A stretch of DNA of 64,000 bases from contig JAQMWT010000340.1 in assembly GCA_029834535.1 (NCBI GenBank), positions 248,001 through 312,000 on the forward strand, read 5' to 3'. Positions 1-8,551 of the stretch are shown piece by piece. The first letter of the stretch is position 1, and the number at the start of each line of letters is the position of its first letter. The notes beneath the pieces were generated by a model that saw only the letters and a list, made by a program, of their open reading frames with translations, made no database searches and had not been told where the DNA came from. The position numbers and the translations under genes were made by a program. The stretch comes from Chrysophaeum taylorii. Lineage: Eukaryota > Sar > Pelagophyceae > Pelagomonadales > Pelagomonadaceae.

Positions 1-13
1 CGACTGTAAAGAG

Positions 14-68
14 CGAGGCGTCGGCTTCCGACCCAACCTAGTCGGCCGAAAAGAACTCCGACGCCTCG
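14..68. repeat. 11-bp inverted repeat with a 33-bp loop
   Basis: CGAGGCGTCGG at 14-24 is the exact reverse complement of CCGACGCCTCG at 58-68. It could form a hairpin, perhaps in the 3' end of a gene lying left of the window. The role is unknown. Confidence 0.6.
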
Positions 69-303
69 TCTCCGGGAAAAAAAGGGCGCGGTCATGCGCG
101 CGTTGTCAGCATCGACAACATCGTTTCGACGGGGCGTGAGAATGGCGCGCTGAAAGAGCCGCCGCGGGTCGTGGAAACAGTCTGCGAGGTCGCCGTAGAC
201 GGCTTGGAGGATCAATGCCTGGCTCGCGGGCCTACCTGATCCTTACTCTCGCGCCTACCTGATCCTTACCCTAAATCGAGGGACAAACAGACAAACAGAC
301 AAA

Positions 304-349
304 CATCTGTCGATTAGTAGTTAGGACATCTGTCGATTAGTAGTTAGGA
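304..349 (+). repeat. Two perfect tandem copies of a 23-bp unit
   Basis: The unit at 304-326 is repeated exactly at 327-349, about 130 bp before the start codon of the DM10 gene. The position suggests it could carry a duplicated regulatory element, but no known motif is recognised in it. Confidence 0.7.
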
Positions 350-476
350 TTATTTCTCTCTTTTTTCTTCGATTTTAGGAGGAGTGAAGTAAAGATACAC
401 ACACACCACAAGATATGCAGTAAGAAATCATCTTCCGAAGGAGGAACCAACAACGAACGAAGGAACGCCTGCTGGG

Positions 477-2453
477 ATGCGGTACGCCTACAGCAGCAGC
501 AACAGCGAGAAGCCCGCGGTGGAGATGCCGATGGTCCCGGGGCTGACGTTCCAGACGGACCAGTGGCACCGGCGCGCCGTCACGACCGGAGGATTCAAGA
601 AACCGCAATTGCTCGCGCAGGAGTGGACGCTGGCGATGCCTTCGGACTCCCCCCGGGCTCGGACGGCAAGGGGGTCACCACGGGTCGCAAAGCTCACGGG
701 GGCCTCGGCACGCCACGACGAGGCCATCGCCCTGCGGCCGGCGACGACAGTCTCGATCAAGCGGCCCGCCTTTTCCCGCAAGGTTACCGAGAAGAAGGCG
801 GCGTCGTCCGAGACGCAGAGCGCCTTCGCATCCAAGGACACGGTCGAACGAGCCGGCGTCCTGCGCTTCGCGGCGTACGTCACAAACTCGATGGACTGGT
901 ACGGCGAGCGCTCTCCGCGGCAGGTCCGCAAGTTCCGCGTGCAGTACCACCTCGAAGACGGGTCGGTCGAGGTCGTCGAAGACCGCGTTGTGAACTCGGG
1001 AGTTTCGGGGGGGGTCTTTTTCCGGCGCGCCCCCTCGCCCACCACCTGGGAATCCCTGAGGGTCGGCGGAACCTTTGAGTTTTTGGGGCAGCAGTTCCAC
1101 TTGGTCGACGCGGACGGTTTCACGCGCCAGTACTACGAGGAGAACGGCGGCATCGAACAGCCTCCAGGGACGGGATACCCCAGAACGTGTCCCGAGGAGT
1201 ACCGGGCCGAGCACGCGACGCACCTTGGAAAGACGACGGGCAAAGTGTCCTACGGAAAGTACGGAGGTATCGAAGTGTTTCGGACGTCGCCCGAGGCCGC
1301 GTCGCGAAACGCGCAAATGGCCAAGGAACGGCAGTTTTTCTCGTCGAACGACGAAGTCCTCAAGTTCGTCGTCGTGTGGCGCGACGACGCCCCGGGCGGC
1401 GGTCCCAACGAGTTCACGCTCCACTACCACGCGTCGACGCAGATCGCCGAGCTCCTCGCGTCGCCGCGCCCGGGCTTTGGCCGCTTCACCCACCTCGCCT
1501 CTAACCGCCGACTCTTGTTGAACTGGGAGGCCGTCGCGCGGACGGGGGCACCACCCAAGTACGCCCAACCCGAAGACTTCGTGGTGGGCCGCGACATCGA
1601 CGTCTACAACCGCACCTTGACGCTCGTCGACTGTTCCGAATTCACGCGCGCGTGGTACAAGGCGACCCTCGGCATCGACCAGCCCCCGAGGATCCGACGC
1701 CCCGAAAACAACCAACAACAAGACGCTCACAACAACAACAACAAAGCTGTTGGTACCGGCGGCGCCGCGGCGGGGGCGCCGTCGAGGTCGCCGCGGCCGG
1801 CGATCGCGCCGAAAAAGCAATCCGAACTCGTAGCGATCGACGAGAAAGCGGTCGCCGAGGCGGCGCGTCTCGCGCTGAGCAACCCGTTCTGCGCCAACGA
1901 GGCGACGAAGAAGTCGCTCGTTACCAAGCAGCACGAGCTCTCGAAGAAAACGCGCCTGGGCGACAAGGTCGTCCGATGTCGTCTTCGCCAGGTCGTGACG
2001 GCCGAGGCGCGCGAGCGGTGCCCGGGCATCGCGCGCGCCCTCGACGCGCTCCCGCGGACCTTTGTGGCGACCTACTTCCTCGCGGACGACGAAGCGGTCG
2101 TATTCGAAGACCGCGTCACCAACTCGGGGATCCTCGGAGGCGCGTTTCTCAAGAAGGGCAAGTACGAGGTCTGCGTCGACGACGATCACCGCCCCAGGCG
2201 TCTCCAACCCCAGGACTTCAAGCTCGGCGCGGTCCTCAAGTTCTCCGCCAACAACTGCCTCAAAGTCGTCGAGATCGATGCCGCCTCCCTCAAGACGATG
2301 GCGGCCTTGCCCGACATCTTTCCCTCGGCTCACCCCCCAACTATCCTCGCCAAGCTCAAGGACCTCGACGACGCCCAACACGACACCGACCTCGACGACC
2401 ACGAGCGCCTCGTGCTCAAGACTCACCAAGCCATGATCACCGGCGGCGGGTAA
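477..2453 (+). CDS. EFHC1/RIB72-like protein with three DM10 domains
   Basis: DM10 proteins of this family (EFHC1/2, Chlamydomonas RIB72) are microtubule inner proteins that sit inside the A-tubule of ciliary doublets. Three DM10 domains can be seen, at roughly residues 126-219, 294-394 and 498-603. Each has the typical hydrophobic-YxLxDxxxxVxExxxxNSG pattern, for example YHLEDGSVEVVEDRVVNSG in the first and YFLADDEAVVFEDRVTNSG in the third. The N-terminal PGLTF segment resembles the short N-terminal motif of EFHC1. No C-terminal EF-hand is visible, and an Asn/Gln-rich linker lies near 410-425. The unspliced frame has 658 codons, close to the usual 600-750. The last codons run into a good splice donor (GTAAGT at 2450), so the true C-terminus may differ; see the SERF-like entry. 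The gene indicates a flagellated stage. Confidence 0.85.
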   Translation: MRYAYSSSNSEKPAVEMPMVPGLTFQTDQWHRRAVTTGGFKKPQLLAQEWTLAMPSDSPRARTARGSPRVAKLTGASARHDEAIALRPATTVSIKRPAFSRKVTEKKAASSETQSAFASKDTVERAGVLRFAAYVTNSMDWYGERSPRQVRKFRVQYHLEDGSVEVVEDRVVNSGVSGGVFFRRAPSPTTWESLRVGGTFEFLGQQFHLVDADGFTRQYYEENGGIEQPPGTGYPRTCPEEYRAEHATHLGKTTGKVSYGKYGGIEVFRTSPEAASRNAQMAKERQFFSSNDEVLKFVVVWRDDAPGGGPNEFTLHYHASTQIAELLASPRPGFGRFTHLASNRRLLLNWEAVARTGAPPKYAQPEDFVVGRDIDVYNRTLTLVDCSEFTRAWYKATLGIDQPPRIRRPENNQQQDAHNNNNKAVGTGGAAAGAPSRSPRPAIAPKKQSELVAIDEKAVAEAARLALSNPFCANEATKKSLVTKQHELSKKTRLGDKVVRCRLRQVVTAEARERCPGIARALDALPRTFVATYFLADDEAVVFEDRVTNSGILGGAFLKKGKYEVCVDDDHRPRRLQPQDFKLGAVLKFSANNCLKVVEIDAASLKTMAALPDIFPSAHPPTILAKLKDLDDAQHDTDLDDHERLVLKTHQAMITGGG

Positions 2454-2802
2454 GTGTTTGCGTTCCACTGACTCGGCCACGCCCGTATGACGCGAGGGAA
2501 TCAGCGTGAAATCGACAGGCAGCGTGAGTCGTTGATGGGGGTGGCGGTTTGTTAGTTCTTCTGGCGTAGGAGCGGCGAACCGCAGCGCCAAAGCGGCCGC
2601 GGGCAAGAAGGAGGATGGGTTGACACCCCAACAGCGAAACGAGAGAGATGCGAAACTCCTGGCTGAAAAGAAGGCGAAGAAGGAGGCGAAGAAGGAGGAG
2701 CCGCCCAAGGGGGGACGGGCGGGGGCGCCGCCCAAAAAAAAAAACGACAAAAAGGACGACGACGTCTCCGCGCTCTTGAGCGAGGGACTCAAAAACAAGT
2801 AG
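2433..2802 (+). CDS. SERF/4F5-like small protein, two exons, overlapping the DM10 gene end
   Basis: An open frame from about 2556 to 2802 encodes a Lys/Glu-rich tail with GKKEDGLTPQQRNERDAK, which matches the C-terminal half of the SERF/4F5 family (typically K-x-DGL-[ST]-x-x-x-RxxRDxxx). Directly upstream is a donor GTAAGT at 2450 and possible acceptors ending at 2555 or 2585; both keep the frame. An ATG at 2433 lies in the DM10 reading frame and would give MITGG before the splice, comparable to the Met-Thr-Arg/Gly-Gly-Asn start of SERF proteins. So this is either a separate small gene whose first exon lies inside the DM10 coding end, or an alternative spliced C-terminus of the DM10 protein. 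SERF proteins are short, charged, largely disordered modifiers of protein aggregation. The family call is fairly secure; the gene model is inferred. Confidence 0.55.
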
Positions 2803-2883
2803 TAATTACCGCTGAATGAAACACACAGACAGACAGAGAGAAAGACAGGGGGGCACGCTTCGAAAACACAACAGCGCGCCTCG

Positions 2884-2884
<1 letters not shown>

Positions 2885-2948
<64 letters not shown>
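2885..2948. repeat. (GCTT)16 microsatellite
   Basis: About 16 uninterrupted GCTT units lie between the convergent ends of the SERF-like exon and the sugar transporter. Three-frame Leu-Ala-Cys translations through it are artefacts. Confidence 0.95.
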
Positions 2949-2949
<1 letters not shown>

Positions 2950-3138
2950 GGGTGACCGACCGACCGGTAATAAGACTCCGTCGGTCGGTCGAAGGCAAAC
3001 GGCCGCGCTCGCGCGCGGTTGCTCGGGTACTCGGGGTGGTTGGTTGGTTGGAGGATGTCCATTGAAGAAGGTGGCGTCCGAAAAACAAGAACAAAAGCCG
3101 CGCTCGCGCGCGCGCTGTTGCGTTGGTGTCGTCGGTCA

Positions 3139-4674
3139 TCAATTTGAATTGAATCGCTCGAGGGGCGTCTTGTCGAGGATGTCGGACATGGCGTCCTCCT
3201 CGTCCTTGAAGTCGGGTTCGGGTTGGACGCGGGAGGGCTCGGTGTCGCAGGCGAGGTTGGTCGAGTCGACGACGAGGACGGAAGTGTGGCCGAGGATGCC
3301 GAGGTGGGGTTTGGTGGTGTCGGATAGGCCGTAGTATCCCTTGTGTCCCCAGGCGGGGAGGGGGTAGGGGTCGTGCTCGAAGAGAGCGTCGATTTCCTCG
3401 AGGGACTTGTGGGCCGTCTCGGGGAGGTATCGCCAGAGCCAGAAGAAGCCGGCCGTCGCGACGAGAGCAAAGGTCCAGAAGCAGTACTGGGGTCCGAGAA
3501 CGTCGGCCGCGACGGGAAAGATAAACGCGACGGCGGTATTAACGGCCCAGAACGCGAAGCTCCCGACGGCCGTCGCGCGGCCGCGTATGGAGAGCGGAAA
3601 GATCTCGCTGTTGACGACGTAGCCGGCCCCCGAGAGGCCCGAGCCGAAGGCGACGAGGTAGCAGAGGAGGGCGAGGACCGCGAGGGCCGTAGATCCAAGA
3701 GCGAAGGCGGCTCCGAGGGCCACGAGGCAGGGGATCACGCAGCCGAGGGATCGGAGGAGCGTGAAGCGGCGGCCGAGGGTGTCGATGGTGCGGAGGGAAA
3801 CGCAGACCCCACCGAGCTGCGCCGCGGTCAAGACCGCAGACAACCAGACGGCGTCGCGCTCGCCAAAGCCCGCCTCCATGAGGATCGATCCGCCGTAGTA
3901 CATGGCCGCGTTGATGCCCGCGAGCTGCGTGAGGGCCTGGAGTCCGACGCCGAGCCGGAGGGCCCGTCGCACGCGCTGCGACGTCCAGACGTCAACGTCG
4001 GGCGCGTCGGGGACGACGAGGTCGCGGCCTCGAACTTGGCGCAGGGCCACGCGGGCCTCGGCGAGGCGGCCGGCCTTGGCGAGCCATCGCGGGCTCTCGG
4101 GGCAGGCGACCAGAACCACGACGACGAGGAGAGCGGCGGGACAAGCGCCGAGAGCCATCGCGAGGCGCCAATCGCCGTCGGCAAAACCGTTGGCGAGGCA
4201 CGCGACGAGCTGGCCGGAGACGACGCTGAGGTCTCCGAGATCGACGACCCGCCCGCGGATCTCGGGGGGGACGCACTCGGAGCAGTAGACGGGCACCACC
4301 GTGAAGCTCAGGCCAACTCCGAAGCCGACGAGCGCTCGCCCGAGCCCGAGGCCAAACGGCGACGACGCTGCGACGCACGCGACCGTCGCCACCACGCACA
4401 GCAGGCCCGACACAATGATAGTGGGCTTTCGGCCGAAGGCATCGCCGCAGGGCCCGCCAACCCCCGCGCCCACGGCGGCGAGCCCGATGCATGCCGTCAC
4501 CACTAATGCTTCCTCGATGGCCGTCAAGCCCCACTCGTCCCGCATCGCGGGCACGCCCGCGCTCATCACGCCCGTCGCATACCCGAACTCCCCAAAGCTG
4601 AAGAGGGCTGCGAGGACGACCCCGACCAGCGCGGGCGCGGGAGTCGGGTCGTCGAGGACCAATCCCATTATCAT
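3139..4674 (-). CDS. MFS sugar transporter (hexose/inositol type)
   Basis: A 12-helix major facilitator of the sugar porter family, probably a proton-coupled hexose or polyol carrier in a cell membrane. Family signatures appear in order: GDAFGRKPT after helix 2, PESPRWL at the end of helix 6, QALTQLAGINAAMYYGG in helix 7, DTLGRR in the 8-9 loop, NSEIFPLSIRGRA near helix 10, and YLPETAHKSLEEID after helix 12, which corresponds to the PETKG motif. From the ATG at 4674 the protein has 511 residues, the normal size. The frame stays open upstream to 4845, but that part is AT-rich, lacks an ATG and does not look coding. It converges on the SERF-like exon with only the microsatellite between them. 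The substrate cannot be read from sequence. Confidence 0.9.
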   Translation of the reverse strand: MIMGLVLDDPTPAPALVGVVLAALFSFGEFGYATGVMSAGVPAMRDEWGLTAIEEALVVTACIGLAAVGAGVGGPCGDAFGRKPTIIVSGLLCVVATVACVAASSPFGLGLGRALVGFGVGLSFTVVPVYCSECVPPEIRGRVVDLGDLSVVSGQLVACLANGFADGDWRLAMALGACPAALLVVVVLVACPESPRWLAKAGRLAEARVALRQVRGRDLVVPDAPDVDVWTSQRVRRALRLGVGLQALTQLAGINAAMYYGGSILMEAGFGERDAVWLSAVLTAAQLGGVCVSLRTIDTLGRRFTLLRSLGCVIPCLVALGAAFALGSTALAVLALLCYLVAFGSGLSGAGYVVNSEIFPLSIRGRATAVGSFAFWAVNTAVAFIFPVAADVLGPQYCFWTFALVATAGFFWLWRYLPETAHKSLEEIDALFEHDPYPLPAWGHKGYYGLSDTTKPHLGILGHTSVLVVDSTNLACDTEPSRVQPEPDFKDEEDAMSDILDKTPLERFNSN

Positions 4675-5240
4675 CGCGCAACAAATGCCCAGAAAATAAC
4701 CGACACTTAATAAATTACTACATTTAGTGCTCGTACTGTTTTGAAAATGTTTTTGAAAGTTAGTTTTGAAAGTACTATTCCTACGGTTATTTTCGTCCAG
4801 TAGAGGCAGCGCTTGCCACCCGACGACGACGATGCCAAGGACCACAACTTACTTGAGCTGCTGCCTGCCGCCTCTGGGACTTGCGCCGCGCCCTGAGGCG
4901 CAATCTCGGCAGCGACGACTGGGGGACAAGAAGACGCACCGGGCTCCGCCAAGTTGGCCTGCCCATCAGCAAGCTCGCCGACTTGGCGTCGTTGCCTTCT
5001 CCCGCACCTTCCATTTTCCCCGTCGCGGCGGCGAAGGTCGGTCGATCAGCCCGCAGCCGGCCCCGGCCCAGGCCGACGCAGCCACTCTTGTCTCCCGGGG
5101 CGGCGGCGCAGAGACTGTTGTGAGGGCGAAGGGAGGATGGCCCCGGCGCTAAAAGGGTTTGGTCCCGAGTTTGCTCGTTTGTTCGTTTGCTCGTTTGCTC
5201 GTTTGTTGCGTTAGTTGTTTATCTGGATGTACACACAAGT
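4675..5240. other. Intergenic, AT-rich promoter zone then GC-rich spacer
   Basis: Bases 4690-4800 are clearly AT-richer than the flanks and lie just before the transporter start codon, so they probably hold its promoter. The rest is GC-rich with overlapping short frames on both strands that show no family. Imperfect GTTTGCTC repeats occur at about 5169-5207. No gene was identified. Confidence 0.5.
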
Positions 5241-6263
5241 CTACTGGAGGGTGTCGAGGAGGGAGATGAACTTGAGGGCGTCGCGCTGGGTGAGGAGAGG
5301 GTCTTGGCGAAGGATGTCGAGGACGTCATCGGGCGTCATGAACTTGAGGTCGTCGATGCGCTTGGCCATGGCAGAGACGGGGGCGACCCAGGTGTCGAGG
5401 CCGTTGGCCTCGAGGAAGTCCGCGAGGTCGGCACCCGGTCGGCGCGCGGCGCGGTGGTGCGCGAGGCCAGGATGGGCGGGAACAGAGGCGGACCGCGCGG
5501 CTCCGCGGCTCTTGCGCGGGTAGCCGCGGAAAGTCGGGGTCTGGGGTCCGTCGGCATGTTGCGCGACCGTCGGCGGGGCGGCGCGAGGCGGCGGAGCGTC
5601 GTCGAAAGGGCCGCGGCCCGACGGATACGCGGGATTGCGCTCGTCCTTGGGCTCGAGGTGGCCTCTGGTTTCACCCTCCGAGAGCTCGCGGAGTCGGCGC
5701 TCGAGCGCGGCGAACCACCGGGCCTTGCGGGGCTCGGCAAAGGTTGCCTCGCGCGACGCGAGCCAGACCGCGCGGATCTCGACTACGTCTAGGCCGTGCG
5801 TCACGTACTTGCCCTCGAGGTCCGCCGGATGGAGCTTGGATATGTCGTCGGGGTGCGTCCGCACCAGCTTGAGGGCACGGTGGCGCGCGAGCCGCCGCGC
5901 TACGGGACTCGGCTCGACGCCCGGCGGCACGAAGCTCCGAGTCAGCGACAGCGCTTCCGCCGCGCGCGGGAGCTCTTCCTTGAGCCAGGCCGCTCGCAGC
6001 GTCGCGTCGCGCTTCAAGCGCTCGGGGTGCGTCTCCGCGGCGAGCGACCACCGCTCGACCTCGAACTCGCTCTCGCTCTCCAGCGCGAGCCGCAAGGCCG
6101 TCTCGGTGTCGGCGAGGCTCAGCCGCGGCTGCGGGGTCGGCCGCCGCCGGGCCTTGCGGCGCGCCATCCGGGCGTTCACGGCCGCGAGGGGGGGGCGCTC
6201 TTGCGCGGCCTCGTACCGCTCCAGCAGCGGATCCGCCGACCCACCGTAGATGAAGCCAAACAT
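5241..6263 (-). CDS. Hypothetical protein with a SAM-like C-terminus
   Basis: An intact 340-codon frame with an ATG. I do not recognise the family. The protein is rich in Arg, Ala and Glu. Residues about 1-200 are mostly helical-looking and charged, with repeated Arg-rich runs. A Pro/Arg-rich disordered linker follows at about 215-275. The last 60 residues (DFLEANGLDTWVAPVSAM, then MTPDDVLDILRQDP and LLTQRDALKFISLL) look like a compact helical domain of SAM type, which usually mediates protein-protein contact. The gene lies tail to head with the 14-3-3 gene on the same strand. It is taken as real because the frame is long, has an ATG and fits the gene spacing; function unknown. Confidence 0.6.
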   Translation of the reverse strand: MFGFIYGGSADPLLERYEAAQERPPLAAVNARMARRKARRRPTPQPRLSLADTETALRLALESESEFEVERWSLAAETHPERLKRDATLRAAWLKEELPRAAEALSLTRSFVPPGVEPSPVARRLARHRALKLVRTHPDDISKLHPADLEGKYVTHGLDVVEIRAVWLASREATFAEPRKARWFAALERRLRELSEGETRGHLEPKDERNPAYPSGRGPFDDAPPPRAAPPTVAQHADGPQTPTFRGYPRKSRGAARSASVPAHPGLAHHRAARRPGADLADFLEANGLDTWVAPVSAMAKRIDDLKFMTPDDVLDILRQDPLLTQRDALKFISLLDTLQ

Positions 6264-6562
6264 CCAAATCCAACCGCCGCCGAAAGCAACGACAGTTCAA
6301 CGGAAGAAGTAGATGCACATTGTATATTCGATTCAATTCAATTCAATTCGGAGGAGGGCGCGGGGTCTATTTATTGTTTAGCGATTAAAAAAGGGAGACT
6401 GCCGCATTTTGCAGCGGCAACGGCGGCGGTATGACGTGATGAGTGTAGTTCAAGGGTTTTCGCACATCAGGGGGGAGATAGTTTGGAGGCCGCGGACAAT
6501 ATAAATTTTGTTCGGGGGTGCGAGACAACAGGCAAGGGGAAGGGGGTTGTCGGTAGTTCGTT
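6264..6562. other. Spacer between the 14-3-3 gene and the hypothetical gene
   Basis: AT-richer spacer with short AATTC repeats near 6330-6350. No gene or RNA was recognised. It should hold the 3' UTR of the 14-3-3 gene and the promoter of the gene at 5241-6263. Confidence 0.5.
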
Positions 6563-7385
6563 CTACACATCCTCGACCTGGGTGCCGTCGTTGGCACCTT
6601 GGCCGCCCGCGGCACCGTCGGGCTGATCGGGGTTGTCGGAGGTCCAGAGGGTGAGGTTGTCGCGGAGGAGCTGCATGATGAGGGTGGAGTCCTTGTAACT
6701 CTCCTCCGAGAGCGTATCGAGCTCGGCGATCGCGTCGTCGAAGGCTTGCTTGGCAATGTGGCACGCGCGATCTGGCGAGGACAAAATTTCGTAATAGAAA
6801 ACCTGCGGCGAAAAAAGTCACGCAAATAGAATTCGCAAGAAGACGCCGGAAAAAAAAAACGGAAAAGTTGAGCGCGAGGCCGAGGCGGATGGGATGCGTG
6901 GGCGGAAGGGCCTTGGTGGCGATGGTCGAAGCGACCTGGTAGCTCTCGAGGGCTTCCGAGGAGGAGGCCTTGCGCTTGTCGCCGACCTGGAACTCGGCGA
7001 GGTAGCGGTAGTAGTCGCCCTTCATCTTGTGGTAAAAGACCTTACCCTCGTCTCCGTTCGAAATGGGGATGAGCTTCTCGTTGATGATGGTGAGGATGTC
7101 CTCGCAGATTTCCTCGAGCTCGGTCTCGATCTTGGTCTTGTAGTTGGTGATGAGGGCCGTCTTGTCGCTGTCCGACTTTTGCTCGATGGAGGAAATAACT
7201 CGCCAGGAGGCGCGCCTCGAGCCGATCACGTTCTTGTAGGCGACGCTCAGGAGGTTCCGCTCCTCGACCGATAATTCCTGTTGGAACTGGGCCACGCTCT
7301 TGATGTGCTCGACCATCTCGTCGAACCTTTCGGCCTGCTCGGCGAGCTTGGCGAGGTAGACGAGGTCCCCGCGGGAGTGCGACAT
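6563..7385 (-). CDS. 14-3-3 protein, two exons
   Basis: 14-3-3 proteins are dimeric adaptors that bind phosphoserine or phosphothreonine motifs in many signalling and metabolic enzymes. Both family signatures are present: [20 protein letters not shown] near residues 42-61, and [20 protein letters not shown] in the second exon. The model is exon 1 at 7385-6861 and exon 2 at 6802-6563, joined across a 58-nt intron (6803-6860) that starts GTTTTTT and ends CGCAG. The splice restores the invariant NFSVFYYEIL segment, and the product is 254 residues, the usual length. Reading through the intron gives a false extension to 6450. The tail ([20 protein letters not shown]) is the normal variable acidic C-terminus. 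The call is essentially certain; the paralogue type cannot be told. Confidence 0.97.
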
Positions 7386-7476
7386 CTTTTGTTGTATGAC
7401 GGCGGGACACGACAGCTGGCGCTCAGCGATTCAACCAATCAGGCCGTTACTTCCTATGAAACAAGTAATAAAACCC

Positions 7477-7477
7477 C

Positions 7478-7516
<39 letters not shown>
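7477..7516. repeat. (CTGT)10 microsatellite
   Basis: Ten CTGT units lie between the start of the 14-3-3 gene and the end of the NAT9-PSMG4 gene. Confidence 0.95.
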
Positions 7517-7547
7517 GGTAGGTTGTGAATTTTTTGAGTCATCATTA

Positions 7548-8465
7548 TCAGCAAGCCGCGGCCGGGGAAACCCCGATCGGAAGAAGGCGCGAAGCGATTG
7601 CCGCTTCGAGGGAGGGGGGGAGGTCGTCGGGGGCAGCGACGAGGACGAGGCGGCCCGACCGCCGAGACAGGCGCTGGGCCAGGCCGGTGCCCTCCGCCCC
7701 GAGGATCGAGGTGGACGCAGGGGTCGCGTGTTCGAAGAGGGCAGGGGCGCTCAGGGCGAGGTGCCTCCCGAGGACCGCCGCGCGATGGTCGTCGTCATCC
7801 TGCTTCCCGACCCAAACGAACGCCGCTTTCGCGCCGTAGTACAACACAAACACAGCGTTTCCCTTCTCCGTCGACCACCTGTGCGGCACGAAGAAGTCGC
7901 CCTTCTCGTAGGCCGCGGGCGTGGCCTCGAGGGGAAAGGCGCCGGCGCGTACGTACCGGCGCTCGCCAAACGCCTTCGCGTACGACTCGTGCTCGAACCC
8001 TAGGCTCAGGAAGAGCTGGCGGCTCGGCTCGTTGGTCTCGTGGATCTTGGCATAGAAGCACGAGACCGCCAAGTCCGAGGCGTAGGCCAAGAGGAGGCGT
8101 ACGGCGGCGGCACCCCTCCCTCCGCGCCGTCGACGCGACTCCGCAATCATCACGTCGCACTCGGCGCCGTCCTCGTTGAGGAAGAGGTTGACGTCGCCGA
8201 TCATCGCCTCGACGGGAAACGGATCCTTTTCCTTAAAACACAGCTCGCGCGCGAGGATGATAAAGGTGAGCTTGCGGTCGTCGTCGCGCCACGATGCGCA
8301 GTTCTCTTCCTCCTCCTCGAGTGACAACGCCTCGCTCGCCGTCTGCCGGAGGAGCTCGGGGTCCTGCATCCAGGCGTGGTACTTGCCCACGTACCGCGGC
8401 CGGTACGGCACGAGGACAACGAGGCCCTCCCAACCAACCAAGACGGTGTTCCAGTTTTTGCGCAT
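7548..8465 (-). CDS. NAT9-like acetyltransferase fused to a PSMG4-like domain
   Basis: Residues about 1-168 match NAT9, a GNAT-fold acetyltransferase linked to microtubule stability: MRKNWNTVLVG at the start, YHAWMQDPELLRQTASEALS, IGDVNLFL, and DVMIAESRRRRGGRG at the acetyl-CoA loop. Residues about 193-297 match proteasome assembly chaperone 4 (PSMG4/PAC4), which helps build the 20S alpha ring: AAFVWVG, then STSILG, GTGLAQRLSRRSGRLVLVA, and a C-terminal LEAAIASRLL helix. Both parts lie in one unbroken 305-codon frame with no stop between them. NAT9 and PSMG4 are separate proteins in animals and plants as far as I know. A GTACGT in the linker near 7957 could be a splice donor, so separate products cannot be excluded. 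The two domain calls rest on residue patterns remembered for these families. Confidence 0.8.
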   Translation of the reverse strand: MRKNWNTVLVGWEGLVVLVPYRPRYVGKYHAWMQDPELLRQTASEALSLEEEEENCASWRDDDRKLTFIILARELCFKEKDPFPVEAMIGDVNLFLNEDGAECDVMIAESRRRRGGRGAAAVRLLLAYASDLAVSCFYAKIHETNEPSRQLFLSLGFEHESYAKAFGERRYVRAGAFPLEATPAAYEKGDFFVPHRWSTEKGNAVFVLYYGAKAAFVWVGKQDDDDHRAAVLGRHLALSAPALFEHATPASTSILGAEGTGLAQRLSRRSGRLVLVAAPDDLPPSLEAAIASRLLPIGVSPAAAC

Positions 8466-8551
8466 GTCTTAATTGGTTCGTTCGACGGTTGTGTTGTTTG
8501 ATTGGTTGTTTATTTATTCCACAGTTATTATTAGTGCAACAACGCGCCGCC

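Larger units (their letters stand above)
1..476. other. Upstream region of the first gene, no gene seen
   Basis: No convincing coding region lies here. It holds an 11-bp inverted repeat (14-24 with 58-68), a short run of ACAGACAA-like units near 284-303, and a 23-bp tandem duplication just before the first gene. The last 130 bases are AT-richer and probably hold the promoter and 5' UTR of the DM10 gene that starts at 477. Confidence 0.5.

Noticed and set aside
675-3698. A 1007-codon minus-strand open frame opposite the DM10 gene
   Set aside because: It is antisense to a gene with clear domains, is Arg/Ser/Pro-rich low complexity, reads through the GCTT microsatellite and matches no family. 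Such shadows are normal in GC-rich genes.
4675-4845. An N-terminal extension of the sugar transporter
   Set aside because: There is no ATG, the composition is AT-rich and unlike the gene, and family members start at the position of the ATG at 4674.
6450-6802. A long alternative C-terminus of the 14-3-3 protein
   Set aside because: It arises only by reading through the 58-nt intron. Splicing restores the invariant family sequence.
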